46,161 nt of DNA from JBJHCA01 sp050485785 (GCA_050485785.1 JBJHCA010000018.1:1-46161), one strand, 5' to 3'; positions 1 to 9,985 are shown, numbered from the stretch's first letter. Made by a program: numbers and translations. Notes: generated by a model not told the origin, from the sequence alone.

Positions 1-2
1 AA

Positions 3-125
3 CTCATTCGCAAAGTGCGCGCGCGCACAAAGGTCGTGATTTCCTTCGGCGACTGCGCCATCACCGGCAATGTCACGGCCCTGCGTAATCCCCTGGGCTC
101 GCCGGAAATTCTGCTGCGAAGGGCC
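3..125 (+). pseudogene. HoxY-type [NiFe]-hydrogenase small subunit, internal fragment
   Basis: In the third forward frame the first 41 codons read as the conserved internal part of a NAD-reducing (bidirectional) hydrogenase small subunit. The diagnostic stretch is SFGDCAITGNVTALRNP followed by LLRRA. In HoxY/NuoB-like proteins the cysteine of FGDCA is an Fe-S ligand. The homology stops near position 125; the frame then runs five codons into unrelated sequence and ends at a stop at 138-140. GC content is about 60% over 1-120, visibly above the rest of the window. The 5' part lies outside the window. Recognition is from memory of the family motif, not a database search. It is a remnant or the edge of an assembly chimera, not a complete gene. 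Confidence 0.72.
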
Positions 126-3081
126 TGTGGTGATCAATGAATACTCTTGCTCTAACCGGGATATGGTTGATGAATTTGGCAATTATGAAGATTGGGTAGA
201 GTTTTATAATCCTAATCCTGAAAGCTACGACCTTACCGGTTATTTCCTGAGCGACAATCCCAATAATCCCACCAAATGGCAGTTTCCGGGTGGTGTCATT
301 CCTCCCGGCAGTCACCTGCTGGTGATTTGCTCAGGACGTGATGCCATGGTTGGAAATACACCACATACCAATTTCAGACTTTCACAACTCAAACCGGAGT
401 TCCTCATTTTTTCAGATCCGGATGGGAATGTCCTGGAATCGCATCCGCTGTTTGTCACTCAAAGCGGACATTCATACGGCCGTATCAGTAGCGGTTCGGA
501 AATTTGGGGGGTATTTGACGTGCCAACACCGGGATACTTCAATTATGGCGGTAGCCAGGGGTATACCGCCACCCCGCAACTTTCACACCAGGCCGGATTT
601 TATGGCAGTCCTATAACGCTCACTATGACCACCGTAGAGCCCAATGCTGAAATCAGGTATACCACCAACGGACATGAACCCACTGCAAGCTCCATTCTCT
701 ATACCGGCCCCATAACCATCAATGAAACCACTGTGATCAGGGCCCGTACCTATTCAATGTCCGGCGATATTCTTCCCGGCTTTATGGAAACCAACACTTA
801 CTTTATCGGTACAGGTCATACTATACCGGTGTTCTCATTCAGTGGTGATGAGTTGTTTACACTTTTTAATGGTACGCAAATTGAACCGGTAGGAGCATTT
901 GAGTTTTTTGATAAAAATGGTGTGTTTATAGATGAGTCAGTGGGTGACTTTAACAAACACGGCAATGACAGCTGGAGTTATGCCCAACGCGGGGTTGACT
1001 TTATTGCCCGCGATGAATATGGTTACAATGCTGAATTGGAGTACAAGTTTTTCTCTACCAGTGATCGGACGAGATTCCAGCGGCTAATGGTCAAAGCAGC
1101 GGCCAACGACAATTTCCCTTTCCAAAGTGGCGGTGCTCATATCAGGGATTCTTATATCCAGCACCTTTCCCAGGTGAGCAAGCTCAATCTTGACGAACGC
1201 AGCTCTACCAACGTCATTGTTTATGTCAATGGTCAGTATTGGGGTGTATATGATCTGAGAGAAAAAGTGGACGACAAGGACTATACTGATTATTACTACA
1301 AGCAGGATCGTAAATACAAGGGTAGTGATGAATACATACAGTTTTTAAAAACCTGGGGTGGTACACAACCCAATTATGGCAATCAGCCTGCTGTCAACGA
1401 CTGGGTGGCGCTAAGAAATTATATCAGCAACAATGATATGAGTGATCCCGGGCATTTTGCCCATGTTGACAGCCTGCTCGATATCTCAAGCATGATTGAC
1501 TATTTTGTCATGAACTCATTCGTGGTGTCCCGTGACTGGCTCAATTACAATACCGGATGGTGGCGTGGTCTGCATCCCGACGGAGAAGCGCGTAAATGGA
1601 GGTATATTTTGTGGGACATGGAGGCTGCTTTAGGGCACTTTGTCAATTATACCGGCATTCCGGATGTAACCGCAAATGCCGCACCGTGTAATGTCGAAAA
1701 TCTCAATGTAGGCAATGGCCATGCTCAAAGCCTTAAGAAGCTGATTCAGCAAAACGAATGGGTTTGGCAGCTCTACGTTAACCGATACATTGATCTGCTG
1801 AATACCTACTTTTCATGTGACCACCTGATTGCTGTTCTTGACAGCATGATTGCCGTTATAGAGCCTGAAATGCCGGGGCATGTTGTCCGTTGGGGAGGGA
1901 ACCTTCAAACCTGGCAAAACAATGTGCAAAACGTCCGTAACTTCCTCAATCAGCGTTGTGCAGCACTGGTGAACGGACTCAAAAACTGTTATCAGTTAAC
2001 CGGCCCCTATGAAGTGACTTTTGATGTGTATCCCGAAAATACAGGGCGGATCAAAATGAACTCAGTTTGGCTGCCTCATTACAGCTTTGAGGCCATGATG
2101 TTTGGCGGAATTCAGACTGAACTGACAGCCCAGGGTTTTGGCCCGTATCAGCTTACCCACTGGCTGGTTAGCAATGACTCAGTGACTTTTGAAGTGGAAG
2201 CCGGGCAACTAACCTATGAGTTTACCCAAAACTACCACGTAACAGCGTTTTTTGAAAACCCGAATCTTGATGGCAAAGAACTATTGTACTACTGGCATTT
2301 CAATACATTCGATACTCCGGACGAAGACGTAACTGCCGTGGATGCTGACTACAAACTGATTGAAAATACCGATCCAAAGATGGTTTACCAGGGAATTGGC
2401 AGTCGTGACATTGATGCATTCCAGGAGGGTTCCGGTCTCAATCTCCAGCTCATTGAGGAAGCAGGACGAGGTGCCAGGGTCAGAAATCCCGCATTATACC
2501 GCCCGCTCGTATTCAATATGCCCACCAACGGATACGGCAACCTGGTGTTTGAGTATGCAGTACAGCGATCGCCTCAGGGTATGTTGCAGCACGAAGTCTC
2601 ATACAGCATCAATGGATCTACATTTATTCAGGACGGTCTGGAACAAACACTTTTTGAAATTGACGAAGAGTACACGCTGGTTAAAGTTGACCTTACACCC
2701 ATTACGGCAGTCAATGACAATCCGAATTTCCATATGCGGATCGACTTTGTTGGCAATATTGCCCAGACTAATGGCAACAACCGCTTCGACAACATTACCC
2801 TGAAAGGAGAAGAATGGGAAGCAACCAATGTTTACCATGTTACGCAAGCATTGGATGTTGATGTTTATCCCAACCCTTTTGCCGGAGAACTGCGGATCAC
2901 TTCACATCACAATTTGGATAACATTTCAATCTATGATGCTACGGGGAAAAAAGTATATCAGGTTTCAAAACCCGGACCAACCAATGAAGTCCTTAATCTA
3001 CCCCATCTGCCGGCAGGTTCATACCTGGTGCACATCACCGCAGATAACAGGACGCACAGGGAAGTCATCGTGAGAAAATAA
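70..3081 (+). CDS. CotH-kinase/lamin-tail T9SS surface protein, 5' end replaced
   Basis: A large secreted modular protein. Order: lamin-tail domain (about residues 20-115, starting VVINEYSCSN), chitobiase/beta-hexosaminidase C-terminal-like domain (about 170-240), CotH kinase domain (about 285-600, with VNGQYWGVYDLREK, SRDWLNYNTGWWRG and ILWDMEAALG), an InlB-B-repeat-like segment (about 650-720), a beta-sandwich domain (about 725-925) shared with the neighbouring 1997-residue protein, and a T9SS type A sorting domain (last 70 residues, VYPNPFAGELRI to EVIVRK). Family members carry a signal peptide; here there is none. The first 16 residues of the open frame are an out-of-frame reading of hydrogenase DNA, so the genuine CotH sequence begins about codon 118-120. 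The open start at 70 is therefore probably artificial. CotH kinases can phosphorylate secreted proteins; the substrate here is unknown. Confidence 0.85.
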   Translation: MSRPCVIPWARRKFCCEGPVVINEYSCSNRDMVDEFGNYEDWVEFYNPNPESYDLTGYFLSDNPNNPTKWQFPGGVIPPGSHLLVICSGRDAMVGNTPHTNFRLSQLKPEFLIFSDPDGNVLESHPLFVTQSGHSYGRISSGSEIWGVFDVPTPGYFNYGGSQGYTATPQLSHQAGFYGSPITLTMTTVEPNAEIRYTTNGHEPTASSILYTGPITINETTVIRARTYSMSGDILPGFMETNTYFIGTGHTIPVFSFSGDELFTLFNGTQIEPVGAFEFFDKNGVFIDESVGDFNKHGNDSWSYAQRGVDFIARDEYGYNAELEYKFFSTSDRTRFQRLMVKAAANDNFPFQSGGAHIRDSYIQHLSQVSKLNLDERSSTNVIVYVNGQYWGVYDLREKVDDKDYTDYYYKQDRKYKGSDEYIQFLKTWGGTQPNYGNQPAVNDWVALRNYISNNDMSDPGHFAHVDSLLDISSMIDYFVMNSFVVSRDWLNYNTGWWRGLHPDGEARKWRYILWDMEAALGHFVNYTGIPDVTANAAPCNVENLNVGNGHAQSLKKLIQQNEWVWQLYVNRYIDLLNTYFSCDHLIAVLDSMIAVIEPEMPGHVVRWGGNLQTWQNNVQNVRNFLNQRCAALVNGLKNCYQLTGPYEVTFDVYPENTGRIKMNSVWLPHYSFEAMMFGGIQTELTAQGFGPYQLTHWLVSNDSVTFEVEAGQLTYEFTQNYHVTAFFENPNLDGKELLYYWHFNTFDTPDEDVTAVDADYKLIENTDPKMVYQGIGSRDIDAFQEGSGLNLQLIEEAGRGARVRNPALYRPLVFNMPTNGYGNLVFEYAVQRSPQGMLQHEVSYSINGSTFIQDGLEQTLFEIDEEYTLVKVDLTPITAVNDNPNFHMRIDFVGNIAQTNGNNRFDNITLKGEEWEATNVYHVTQALDVDVYPNPFAGELRITSHHNLDNISIYDATGKKVYQVSKPGPTNEVLNLPHLPAGSYLVHITADNRTHREVIVRK

Positions 3082-3531
3082 AGACTAGAGGCAAGGTGAA
3101 AAAATTGGTAATTTGGATATGTCGGCCGGACTGACCGGCCGACATAAAACCAAAAGAATCCTGTACGAGACAGTTACCAAAACCGATTTTAATCAAAGCA
3201 GCACATCATTGTGTCTGCCTGTGTTCAATTTCTTCACAACCTATACTCTACGGATATCCACATCAAAACGCTGCCTCAAAGTCTTATTTTAACAACACTC
3301 CCTTCAGAATCAACACCAACTGACAATTGCACGAATAGATTAATAGTGCTTATCTGATTACCCCACTCACCACACTATCAATAAGTTAGCACGAAGCCAT
3401 CTTTCCAAAGTTTTGATATCCTGAAATTCATTGTCAGCAATTGATCCGCTGTATAAGGTTTAGTAAAACCGCATCGGGAACAGGGCTTCGGTCTACCCCG
3501 CCCCCGATACTGTTATGATGACTTTTCACTG
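3082..3531. other. Intergenic region between convergent surface-protein genes
   Basis: These 450 bp separate the ends of two convergent genes. Besides the 3118-3146 hairpin there is a weaker inverted structure at about 3458-3508 (ATCGGG paired with CCCGAT around an inner GGG/CCC pair). On the minus strand it is followed by GGTTTTACTAAACC, and it could terminate the 1997-residue gene. I see no credible coding region, RNA gene or promoter here. Confidence 0.4.
3118..3146. terminator. Perfect 12-bp hairpin after the CotH gene
   Basis: A 12-bp stem (TATGTCGGCCGG paired with CCGGCCGACATA) with a 5-nt ACTGA loop lies 36 bp after the CotH stop codon. It has the position and strength of a transcription terminator, but no T-tract follows on either strand. 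It may act as an mRNA 3'-end stabiliser or a REP-like element instead. Confidence 0.5.
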
Positions 3532-6500
3532 CTATTTCACAAAGTTCAATGTTCCCCGATATTGAGTTTCAGGAGTTTCAATTCTGTAAAAATAAGCTCC
3601 CGCAGACATGTCCTGATCAGGAGTCCAGATTAAGTTATGCAAGCCTTCATGCACTGCCATTTGGTGAGTATATACCGGTTGACCGGCAATATTGTATATG
3701 ATCACCTTAGCTGTTCCTTCCACTGGGGAGTAAAAACGTAGGTTGGTGTATCGGCTGAATGGATTGGGATAACTCTCTGCATCAACACCGGTATTAATTC
3801 CTCCTTTATCAACAAAGGCCAGATTGATGGTGGCATGATCAGCTCCACGGATATAAACTTCAGGATAAAGCAAATTGTAATCAAGACGGATCATGTCGGA
3901 TAAGTAACCGGAAGTATTGGCCCTCAGCGTCATAGTTAACAGTGCCCTGTTGTGGTCAGTTACAGCTTCCGGCGAAGACCAGCTTATCAACACCTGCTCA
4001 CTGCCATTTGATGAAATGACATTGTATGCGTTTTCGTCCCATGTTTTCAGCACAGCTGATGAGATACCGGTAAGAATGATGTTTTCAAGATTCATGGCCA
4101 TCTGGAAGCCTAAAGGTTCATCACTTTCCGGTGCATACCAATTCAACTGATAAGTTTCGCCTGCCTTCAGATATACATTCCCGGTTTGCAGCGTCCAGCT
4201 GTTTCGCCAGTGGCCCTGTTCGGGTCCTGCAAATTGTTGCCCGCTCGCTGTCTGGTTAACATCACCGATCTTAACACCAATCAGGTTCAGGTTGCCGGAA
4301 GAAGATCCGATATCTGCAAGATCATAGCCCTGCTGATACTCCGGAACTATGGAAGAAGCCGGATTGGGGTCGGTTAAACCCGGCAGGGCAAAACGCCATG
4401 AAGTATTATTCTTTTCACCGGTGAAGGGGTCAATAAAATCACTGTCGAGCAGTATAATCATCCTTCTCAACTGCAAAATATCCCCCACTTCAATCACTCC
4501 ATTGGCGTTGATATCCGCAGCAATCTTAGCATAGGGGCTACCCAATATCTGAGTGCCCAATACATGTTGCTGCATCAACACTACGTCAAATGTTGTAATA
4601 CCATTGAGCACATTGATATCCTTAGCCGCAGTAATCATTCCTTCATCTGTGGCATCAATTTCCATTGCGTATGCGCCATCAGGCCCTGTAAGTTGCACTA
4701 AGCCATTTACAAATACTTCAGCATTGGCTATCGGGTCACCGTTTTCTGTTAGAATTAAACCGCTAACAACAAAAGTGGTATCAATACAAGCTAAGCCCCA
4801 CAATGGGTTGTTCTCACCATCCTGAATACAATTACCACAGGGGTCAATCTCTGCAGTACCGTTCACCACACCGGCACAATCGGTGCACGTTGCATTCCAG
4901 GCAGGATTCAATGGGCCGTCTTCCAGACATACGCCACATTCATCAACTTCTGAAGTGCCTCCGAACACACCGGCACAGTCTGCTTCACAGGCTTCAAGTT
5001 CAGTGGTACCTCCAACGCATTCGCCGCAATTGTCGACAAAGGCCTCTCCATTGACCACACCGGCACAATCGGTACACGTTGCATTCCAGGCAGGATTCAA
5101 TGGGCCGTCTTCCAGACATACGCCACATTCATCAACCTCTGAAGTGCCTCCGAACACACCGGCACAGTCTGCTTCACAGGCTTCAAGTTCAGTGGTGCCC
5201 CCAACGCATTCGCCGCAATTGTCTACAAAGGCCTCTCCACCGGGAACACCCGCACAATCCAGAACCTCACAGTTGCAATCTATTACGATACCTTCCATGC
5301 CTTCTGCCAAACATGTATCTCCATTGTTCAGAGCAAGATCCGGGCAGTCAAAAACAAGTAGCCATGCCAGTGTAAATGTACCCAGTCCATCCATAGGGAA
5401 GAAGTTATACAGAATCCCGTCAGGTGCGCTGTTGGCAATACCCCCGTAGTTAGTCCATACATCATTTTCGAGTCTTGCCATACGAAGAACATTCGGATCT
5501 GATACATTATCATCAGCTCCGTAGACCAATCCCAGGTACCCGTTGCTTAAACCGATTTCAGGAGTCTGGTCAATTTGCCAGTACCGTACAGAAGATATTT
5601 CAGCCAGTGTAGAGTCAAGAGGGAATAAGGGTGGTTCTTCATTGGTTACTTCCGCCCTATACCAAGTGAGTTGAGCAGAATCCTGATCATAAATGAGGTA
5701 AACAGCCCGGTATGCGTTATCACGGCCAACGGGAAACAAGAGGTCGACCAAATCACCGTTCACCTCAATCATCATGGGCCCGTCCACAAAACTTCCCGGG
5801 CCGGCATCCATCACCAGACCCTCAGCACGGAGACGAAGTTCTTCTCCATCACCGGTTTGCACATTTCCACTTAACAACTCCAGATGAGTAGTGACATATA
5901 GCGGGGCATTAAGAATCAGATCGCCATCAGGTTTGTTTACCTTTAAGCCAAAGAATTCCAGATCAGGTGTACTGGCCGTAAAACTTTGCTCAGTACTTCC
6001 ATTAAATGCCACGATTGATGCACCCGGTATGATGTTGTTTTGAGGCCTTTCATAAACAAAATTACCGCCTATTCGGATTTTGCTATCATGGAACACAATG
6101 TCACCACTGCCATCAGCACCTTCAATGGTAAGGTTCCCCTTAATCACGATTGTCTGCACAGAAGAGCCCCGAAATGATATTGAAGCTGAATCAGATTTGG
6201 CAATGACCAAGTGATTGATTTCGGCGGCTGGTGACCAATTGTTATTGGCTCCCCTAAGATTGGAATTGACATTATCACCTACAAACCTCAGTGTGCCGGT
6301 TAGCAAATATCCGTCTGCATTTCCATGTAAACTGGCATTTCTGTGGACCACAATAGTATTACCCCCGTCTTCAAACCTGTTCGCTTCACCTTCATTATCC
6401 ATTTGGATATGCCAATTAAGGGTAATCGGTGTATTCGGAGCAAGGATTAGCTTGCCAGATGGTTTTTCAGCATCAAAGTTGCGGTCAAGTGATCTGATGG

Positions 6501-9500
6501 TGAATACACCACCATTTCCGGCAATAATCTGATCACCACTTCCTACAGCTCTTATTACAATTTCATTTGCAATAAAATTTGCATTATTGATCAGTTGAAT
6601 ATTTCCATTTAACTGGAGGTGGTTAAAGCCAGGGTTTACTACTGAGCTATTGTCAACTACCAGATTGCCATATGAAGGCGGCACAGGAAGAACAAAGTCA
6701 CCAAGGTTTCGGAAAACCACCGTACTTGAATCGGCAATGCTATTGAGCACGGGAAAGGGTTCATTTTCAAGCTCCAAAGTTGCCAGATTGGTGACATTGA
6801 CCTCAGCAGTTAAAACAGCAGTTGGTGCTATTGTTACAACTATGGAATCGATTCCATTACCTACAATCACGTGACCACCTCCGGTAACAGCCAAATTATT
6901 GTTGAGCGCAACAGAAGGAGTATTGACAATATGAAAATTGTGATTAGGCGCTGAAAAACTTACAGGAGCATCACCTGAACCATCGGGATTAGCGCCCCAG
7001 TTCGAAAGATTAGTCAGATCGCCGGTGCCTTTGTAGTAAAACTCGGCCGCATCAGGATTAGCTGTAATGGCGATATTGTCTATGGCAAATTCATCTCTTG
7101 CTCCTGAGCCGGAAACATCGTCACCTGCCCAACGCAGGTAAATATAATCGCCGTCGGGAATGTTGAGGTTGGTTAACAGTGTTCCTTTGGGTTCATGAAC
7201 CCACTCAATGGGAGTCGGATATGCAGGTTCAGGTGAAGTCAGATCGAGGGCAAAAACACGGGTATATGAATCGTTGTTTTCAGAAAAAAGAAAAAACAAT
7301 TCATTGCTTCTGGGTTGGTCATTAAAATAATAAGCATCATAGGTAACTCCGAGTGTATTCAAGGTGCTTCCGGTCATATTTTTAATCCGCAACGTAATAC
7401 TCCCGGCAGTCCAGTGCCCACCGGTTGGTTGTACACCAAAAGCCCTGCCTGTTCCACCTTGTGCTGCCGGTATTTCAACTACGTTGATTCCTGTAGCAAA
7501 ACTCCCCCCGGCATTAGGTCCGCTTGAATTGGGAAAAGTGCCGGGAAAAACTGCAGGAGTATTATAAACGGAAGCTGAAGTTCCGTCTATCTGATAATCC
7601 CAGGCGGCAGCATCCAACTGCCCCAAAGCAGGATTAACAGCTGCAGCTGGGACGGACGCACTGATTGCTCCTTCATGGACTCCGTCGAAGGTATTGTCAA
7701 AATCGATGATATAGGTTTGATTGGTAGCCAGTAACTGCAGGCCTTCCGGTCCCGGCACTTCAGTAACTTCCCCGGACACAGAAACCAATATTTCGCCGGT
7801 AACACCACCGCCGCTTACTGTTATGCTCTGTCCGGAATACAATCCAGCTTCGAGTCCGGCTTTTAGACGAACAAAAACATCAACCTCCTCAAGTTCGCCT
7901 TCGGTATAAAGCAGCTGCAGGGATTCCGCCCACAAAATGTTATCCAAAGAAACCTCAAAATCAGTTTCCTGAGCATCAATTTCAATGACCCCGTCAACAG
8001 GGAATAAATCTGTGCCTGAAACGCTGAACCACTGGGCTTCAGAAGGCCCGGATCCCTCTTCATACTCAAAGCCGCTTAGTGACTGGGGAAGCACCTCAAG
8101 GGCCGGCAATGCAGAAGAGCCGGACAGTGATAACCCGGCTACCCGCCAGGTAGCGCACTCGCCTGCAAGGAAATCAAATTTGAATGCTACATACACCAGG
8201 GAACCGCTGAGTCCCTGCAAGGTAGAAAAAGGACCAAACGCAACTGAGGTATTGGATGGGATACTGTTGTCGCTAAAGTAATCATTGGTAATAGTGGTGA
8301 TACTCACCCAGGTTGCATTGTTAGGGTTTCCACTGCCATTATAGTCAACAGAATAAAGCAGTTCGAGATCGTTGTCACCTAAAAACCCGTTCTGAACATC
8401 CACTGTCAGCAAGTGTGAAGTAATTGTATTCAGGTCAAATGCCGGTGTAATCAGCCAGTCTTCATTAACCTGACAGCCGCCGGAAAATGCACTCATGCTG
8501 GCATTGTTGAATGCTGCATTATAGGTCCAAGTCTGTGCTCCCGTCACGCTGTACTGCATCCAGCCGGTGTTGAAAGGATTGACCGTAAAATCAAACTCAT
8601 ACGGTGCAGTTTCTGCAGTGGAGGCCTGGGCTTCAATGCCCACTGAATAACTGTTGGCTGCACTTACTGACCATGCTTTATAATAATAGGCAGTACCGCT
8701 GTTAAGGTCGGTATGATCTGGTACTCCTGGAGCAGTACCTGTATATAAAATTGTACCGCCTCCTGCCAATTCTGTTCCGGTTGTGTAAGAAATGCCTGAT
8801 TCAGGTGTGCCAAACATAGGTTCATTGTTCCAGGCAATCATTACTGACTCTTCTGCTGCATTGGGAGTAACGCTCAATCCGATTTGAGATGAACTTTGCG
8901 TCACTGCATCAAAAAACAATGGGTCATCCACATCAGTAGGCACAATGGTTCCGGAAAGTGTAATGTTGTCATACCGGTTGTTACCGGTTGCCCCGGAGCC
9001 ATTCAGTAATATGACCCTGATCTGAAAGTCCGGATTGTCATTGGCACCTTCAATCTCGGAAAAGTCAAACTCAAATACATTTCCTGCAGCTGCCGTTCCA
9101 AACGAAAATGAAGCCAGTGAATCAAAAGTTAACCCACCGTCCGCAGAATACCACAGTTGGTTATTGTCAAACCCTGTTCCAGTGCGCCTGAACCAAAACG
9201 TGAACTCAATATTTTCGTACCCCGTGGTGGGAAAAGCCATGGTAATGTTTGAGCCGTTGTTGACCATATCCGGTCCGGGCTGTGGGCAAAATGAACCACC
9301 GGCAGCACTGCCGGCACAGGCATTCAGAGCACTTCCAACAAAGTTCTCCACATTAAGAATATTGTGGGTAATGGTGCCATTGCCGGTTACTCTGTGATCT
9401 GTGCTGAGGGGAGAAGTAAAATCAGCTGCGCCATTGAAGTCCCAGCAATGAATTGTTGTCTGAGCATTCAGGCTGAGCAATGCGAAAACAATCCCGTAAA

Positions 9501-9525
9501 GGGTCAGGTAAAATTTCTTACACAT
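3532..9525 (-). CDS. Giant multidomain T9SS surface protein (1997 aa)
   Basis: Signal peptide at residues 1-21 (MCKKFYLTLYGIVFALLSLNA). Residues about 22-195 form a beta-sandwich ending GNNRYDNITLSG, shared with the CotH protein. About 305-475 resembles choice-of-anchor J/cleaved-adhesin domains. About 480-590 is Ig-like. About 600-825 is a second sandwich module. About 830-1380 is a long repetitive beta-rich stretch consistent with a parallel beta-helix. Residues 1420-1580 are cysteine-rich DCAG-V-x-G-x(4)-D-x-CG-x-C repeats. About 1590-1650 is carboxypeptidase-regulatory-like, 1650-1710 a dockerin-like pair with DINANGVIEVGDILQLRR, about 1750-1890 a cohesin-like beta domain, and 1915-1997 a T9SS type A sorting domain (YPNPFSRY). 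It is likely a cell-surface adhesin or carbohydrate-interacting protein. No catalytic residues were recognised, so the function is unknown. Confidence 0.88.
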   Translation of the reverse strand: MCKKFYLTLYGIVFALLSLNAQTTIHCWDFNGAADFTSPLSTDHRVTGNGTITHNILNVENFVGSALNACAGSAAGGSFCPQPGPDMVNNGSNITMAFPTTGYENIEFTFWFRRTGTGFDNNQLWYSADGGLTFDSLASFSFGTAAAGNVFEFDFSEIEGANDNPDFQIRVILLNGSGATGNNRYDNITLSGTIVPTDVDDPLFFDAVTQSSSQIGLSVTPNAAEESVMIAWNNEPMFGTPESGISYTTGTELAGGGTILYTGTAPGVPDHTDLNSGTAYYYKAWSVSAANSYSVGIEAQASTAETAPYEFDFTVNPFNTGWMQYSVTGAQTWTYNAAFNNASMSAFSGGCQVNEDWLITPAFDLNTITSHLLTVDVQNGFLGDNDLELLYSVDYNGSGNPNNATWVSITTITNDYFSDNSIPSNTSVAFGPFSTLQGLSGSLVYVAFKFDFLAGECATWRVAGLSLSGSSALPALEVLPQSLSGFEYEEGSGPSEAQWFSVSGTDLFPVDGVIEIDAQETDFEVSLDNILWAESLQLLYTEGELEEVDVFVRLKAGLEAGLYSGQSITVSGGGVTGEILVSVSGEVTEVPGPEGLQLLATNQTYIIDFDNTFDGVHEGAISASVPAAAVNPALGQLDAAAWDYQIDGTSASVYNTPAVFPGTFPNSSGPNAGGSFATGINVVEIPAAQGGTGRAFGVQPTGGHWTAGSITLRIKNMTGSTLNTLGVTYDAYYFNDQPRSNELFFLFSENNDSYTRVFALDLTSPEPAYPTPIEWVHEPKGTLLTNLNIPDGDYIYLRWAGDDVSGSGARDEFAIDNIAITANPDAAEFYYKGTGDLTNLSNWGANPDGSGDAPVSFSAPNHNFHIVNTPSVALNNNLAVTGGGHVIVGNGIDSIVVTIAPTAVLTAEVNVTNLATLELENEPFPVLNSIADSSTVVFRNLGDFVLPVPPSYGNLVVDNSSVVNPGFNHLQLNGNIQLINNANFIANEIVIRAVGSGDQIIAGNGGVFTIRSLDRNFDAEKPSGKLILAPNTPITLNWHIQMDNEGEANRFEDGGNTIVVHRNASLHGNADGYLLTGTLRFVGDNVNSNLRGANNNWSPAAEINHLVIAKSDSASISFRGSSVQTIVIKGNLTIEGADGSGDIVFHDSKIRIGGNFVYERPQNNIIPGASIVAFNGSTEQSFTASTPDLEFFGLKVNKPDGDLILNAPLYVTTHLELLSGNVQTGDGEELRLRAEGLVMDAGPGSFVDGPMMIEVNGDLVDLLFPVGRDNAYRAVYLIYDQDSAQLTWYRAEVTNEEPPLFPLDSTLAEISSVRYWQIDQTPEIGLSNGYLGLVYGADDNVSDPNVLRMARLENDVWTNYGGIANSAPDGILYNFFPMDGLGTFTLAWLLVFDCPDLALNNGDTCLAEGMEGIVIDCNCEVLDCAGVPGGEAFVDNCGECVGGTTELEACEADCAGVFGGTSEVDECGVCLEDGPLNPAWNATCTDCAGVVNGEAFVDNCGECVGGTTELEACEADCAGVFGGTSEVDECGVCLEDGPLNPAWNATCTDCAGVVNGTAEIDPCGNCIQDGENNPLWGLACIDTTFVVSGLILTENGDPIANAEVFVNGLVQLTGPDGAYAMEIDATDEGMITAAKDINVLNGITTFDVVLMQQHVLGTQILGSPYAKIAADINANGVIEVGDILQLRRMIILLDSDFIDPFTGEKNNTSWRFALPGLTDPNPASSIVPEYQQGYDLADIGSSSGNLNLIGVKIGDVNQTASGQQFAGPEQGHWRNSWTLQTGNVYLKAGETYQLNWYAPESDEPLGFQMAMNLENIILTGISSAVLKTWDENAYNVISSNGSEQVLISWSSPEAVTDHNRALLTMTLRANTSGYLSDMIRLDYNLLYPEVYIRGADHATINLAFVDKGGINTGVDAESYPNPFSRYTNLRFYSPVEGTAKVIIYNIAGQPVYTHQMAVHEGLHNLIWTPDQDMSAGAYFYRIETPETQYRGTLNFVK
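4865..5242 (-). repeat. Two near-identical 189-bp tandem repeats in the cysteine-rich region
   Basis: The unit starting at 4865 (ACCACACCGGCACAATCGG) starts again at 5054, a period of 189 bp or 63 residues, with only a handful of base differences between copies. Each unit encodes two DCAG...CGxC cysteine-rich motifs. A partial, more divergent third start follows at about 5243. The identity at DNA level implies a recent in-frame duplication. Confidence 0.85.
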
Positions 9526-9985
9526 AACGATATAATTTAAGGGAAGGGATAATCAAACAAAGAGATATGAAAAATGATTGTACCCTGCTTGCCCATGCAC
9601 TGCTAAAGCAGAAAGAAAAAGTCCGTTGACGGGTTTTCACTACAGTCATTTCTTTGAGGTTATCGACCAGGCAAATGTATGGGTAACCTTTAAGAATTGG
9701 CTGATCCTGTTGTTAAGTCAGCTTTAATTTTAATGCTTATTATGCCTTAGTGTCGGCTGTACGACATATAACAAACAACACTTATCCCTCCAAATCCAAA
9801 TCAATTCTGCCGGCCTTAATTTTCCCAAATATAAACAAAGCATGACAACACCGCCAATAATCATGAATGAATATCGAAAGGAGAATGTGCTTTTTAGTGT
9901 TCTGCCTTACTGTTAAGCAGATTGCACTTGATATGCCACTATTGGTATATATTCGCATCCTCACAGTAATTGTAACCGGGCCGCA
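9526..9985. other. Divergent intergenic region
   Basis: These 460 bp lie between the divergent 1997-residue T9SS gene and the DASS transporter and must carry both promoters. No exact TAnnTTTG element was found on either strand. The only notable element is a copy of the 13-mer ATATCTCTTTGTT on the minus strand at 9556-9568, about 30 bp upstream of the surface-protein start. I see no gene or RNA in it. Confidence 0.4.

Noticed and set aside
4883..5449. 188-residue open frame on the plus strand opposite the cysteine-rich repeats
   Set aside because: It is an antisense frame over the 189-bp tandem repeat of the minus-strand protein; its own repeats merely mirror the DNA repeat, and it has no family resemblance or start signals.
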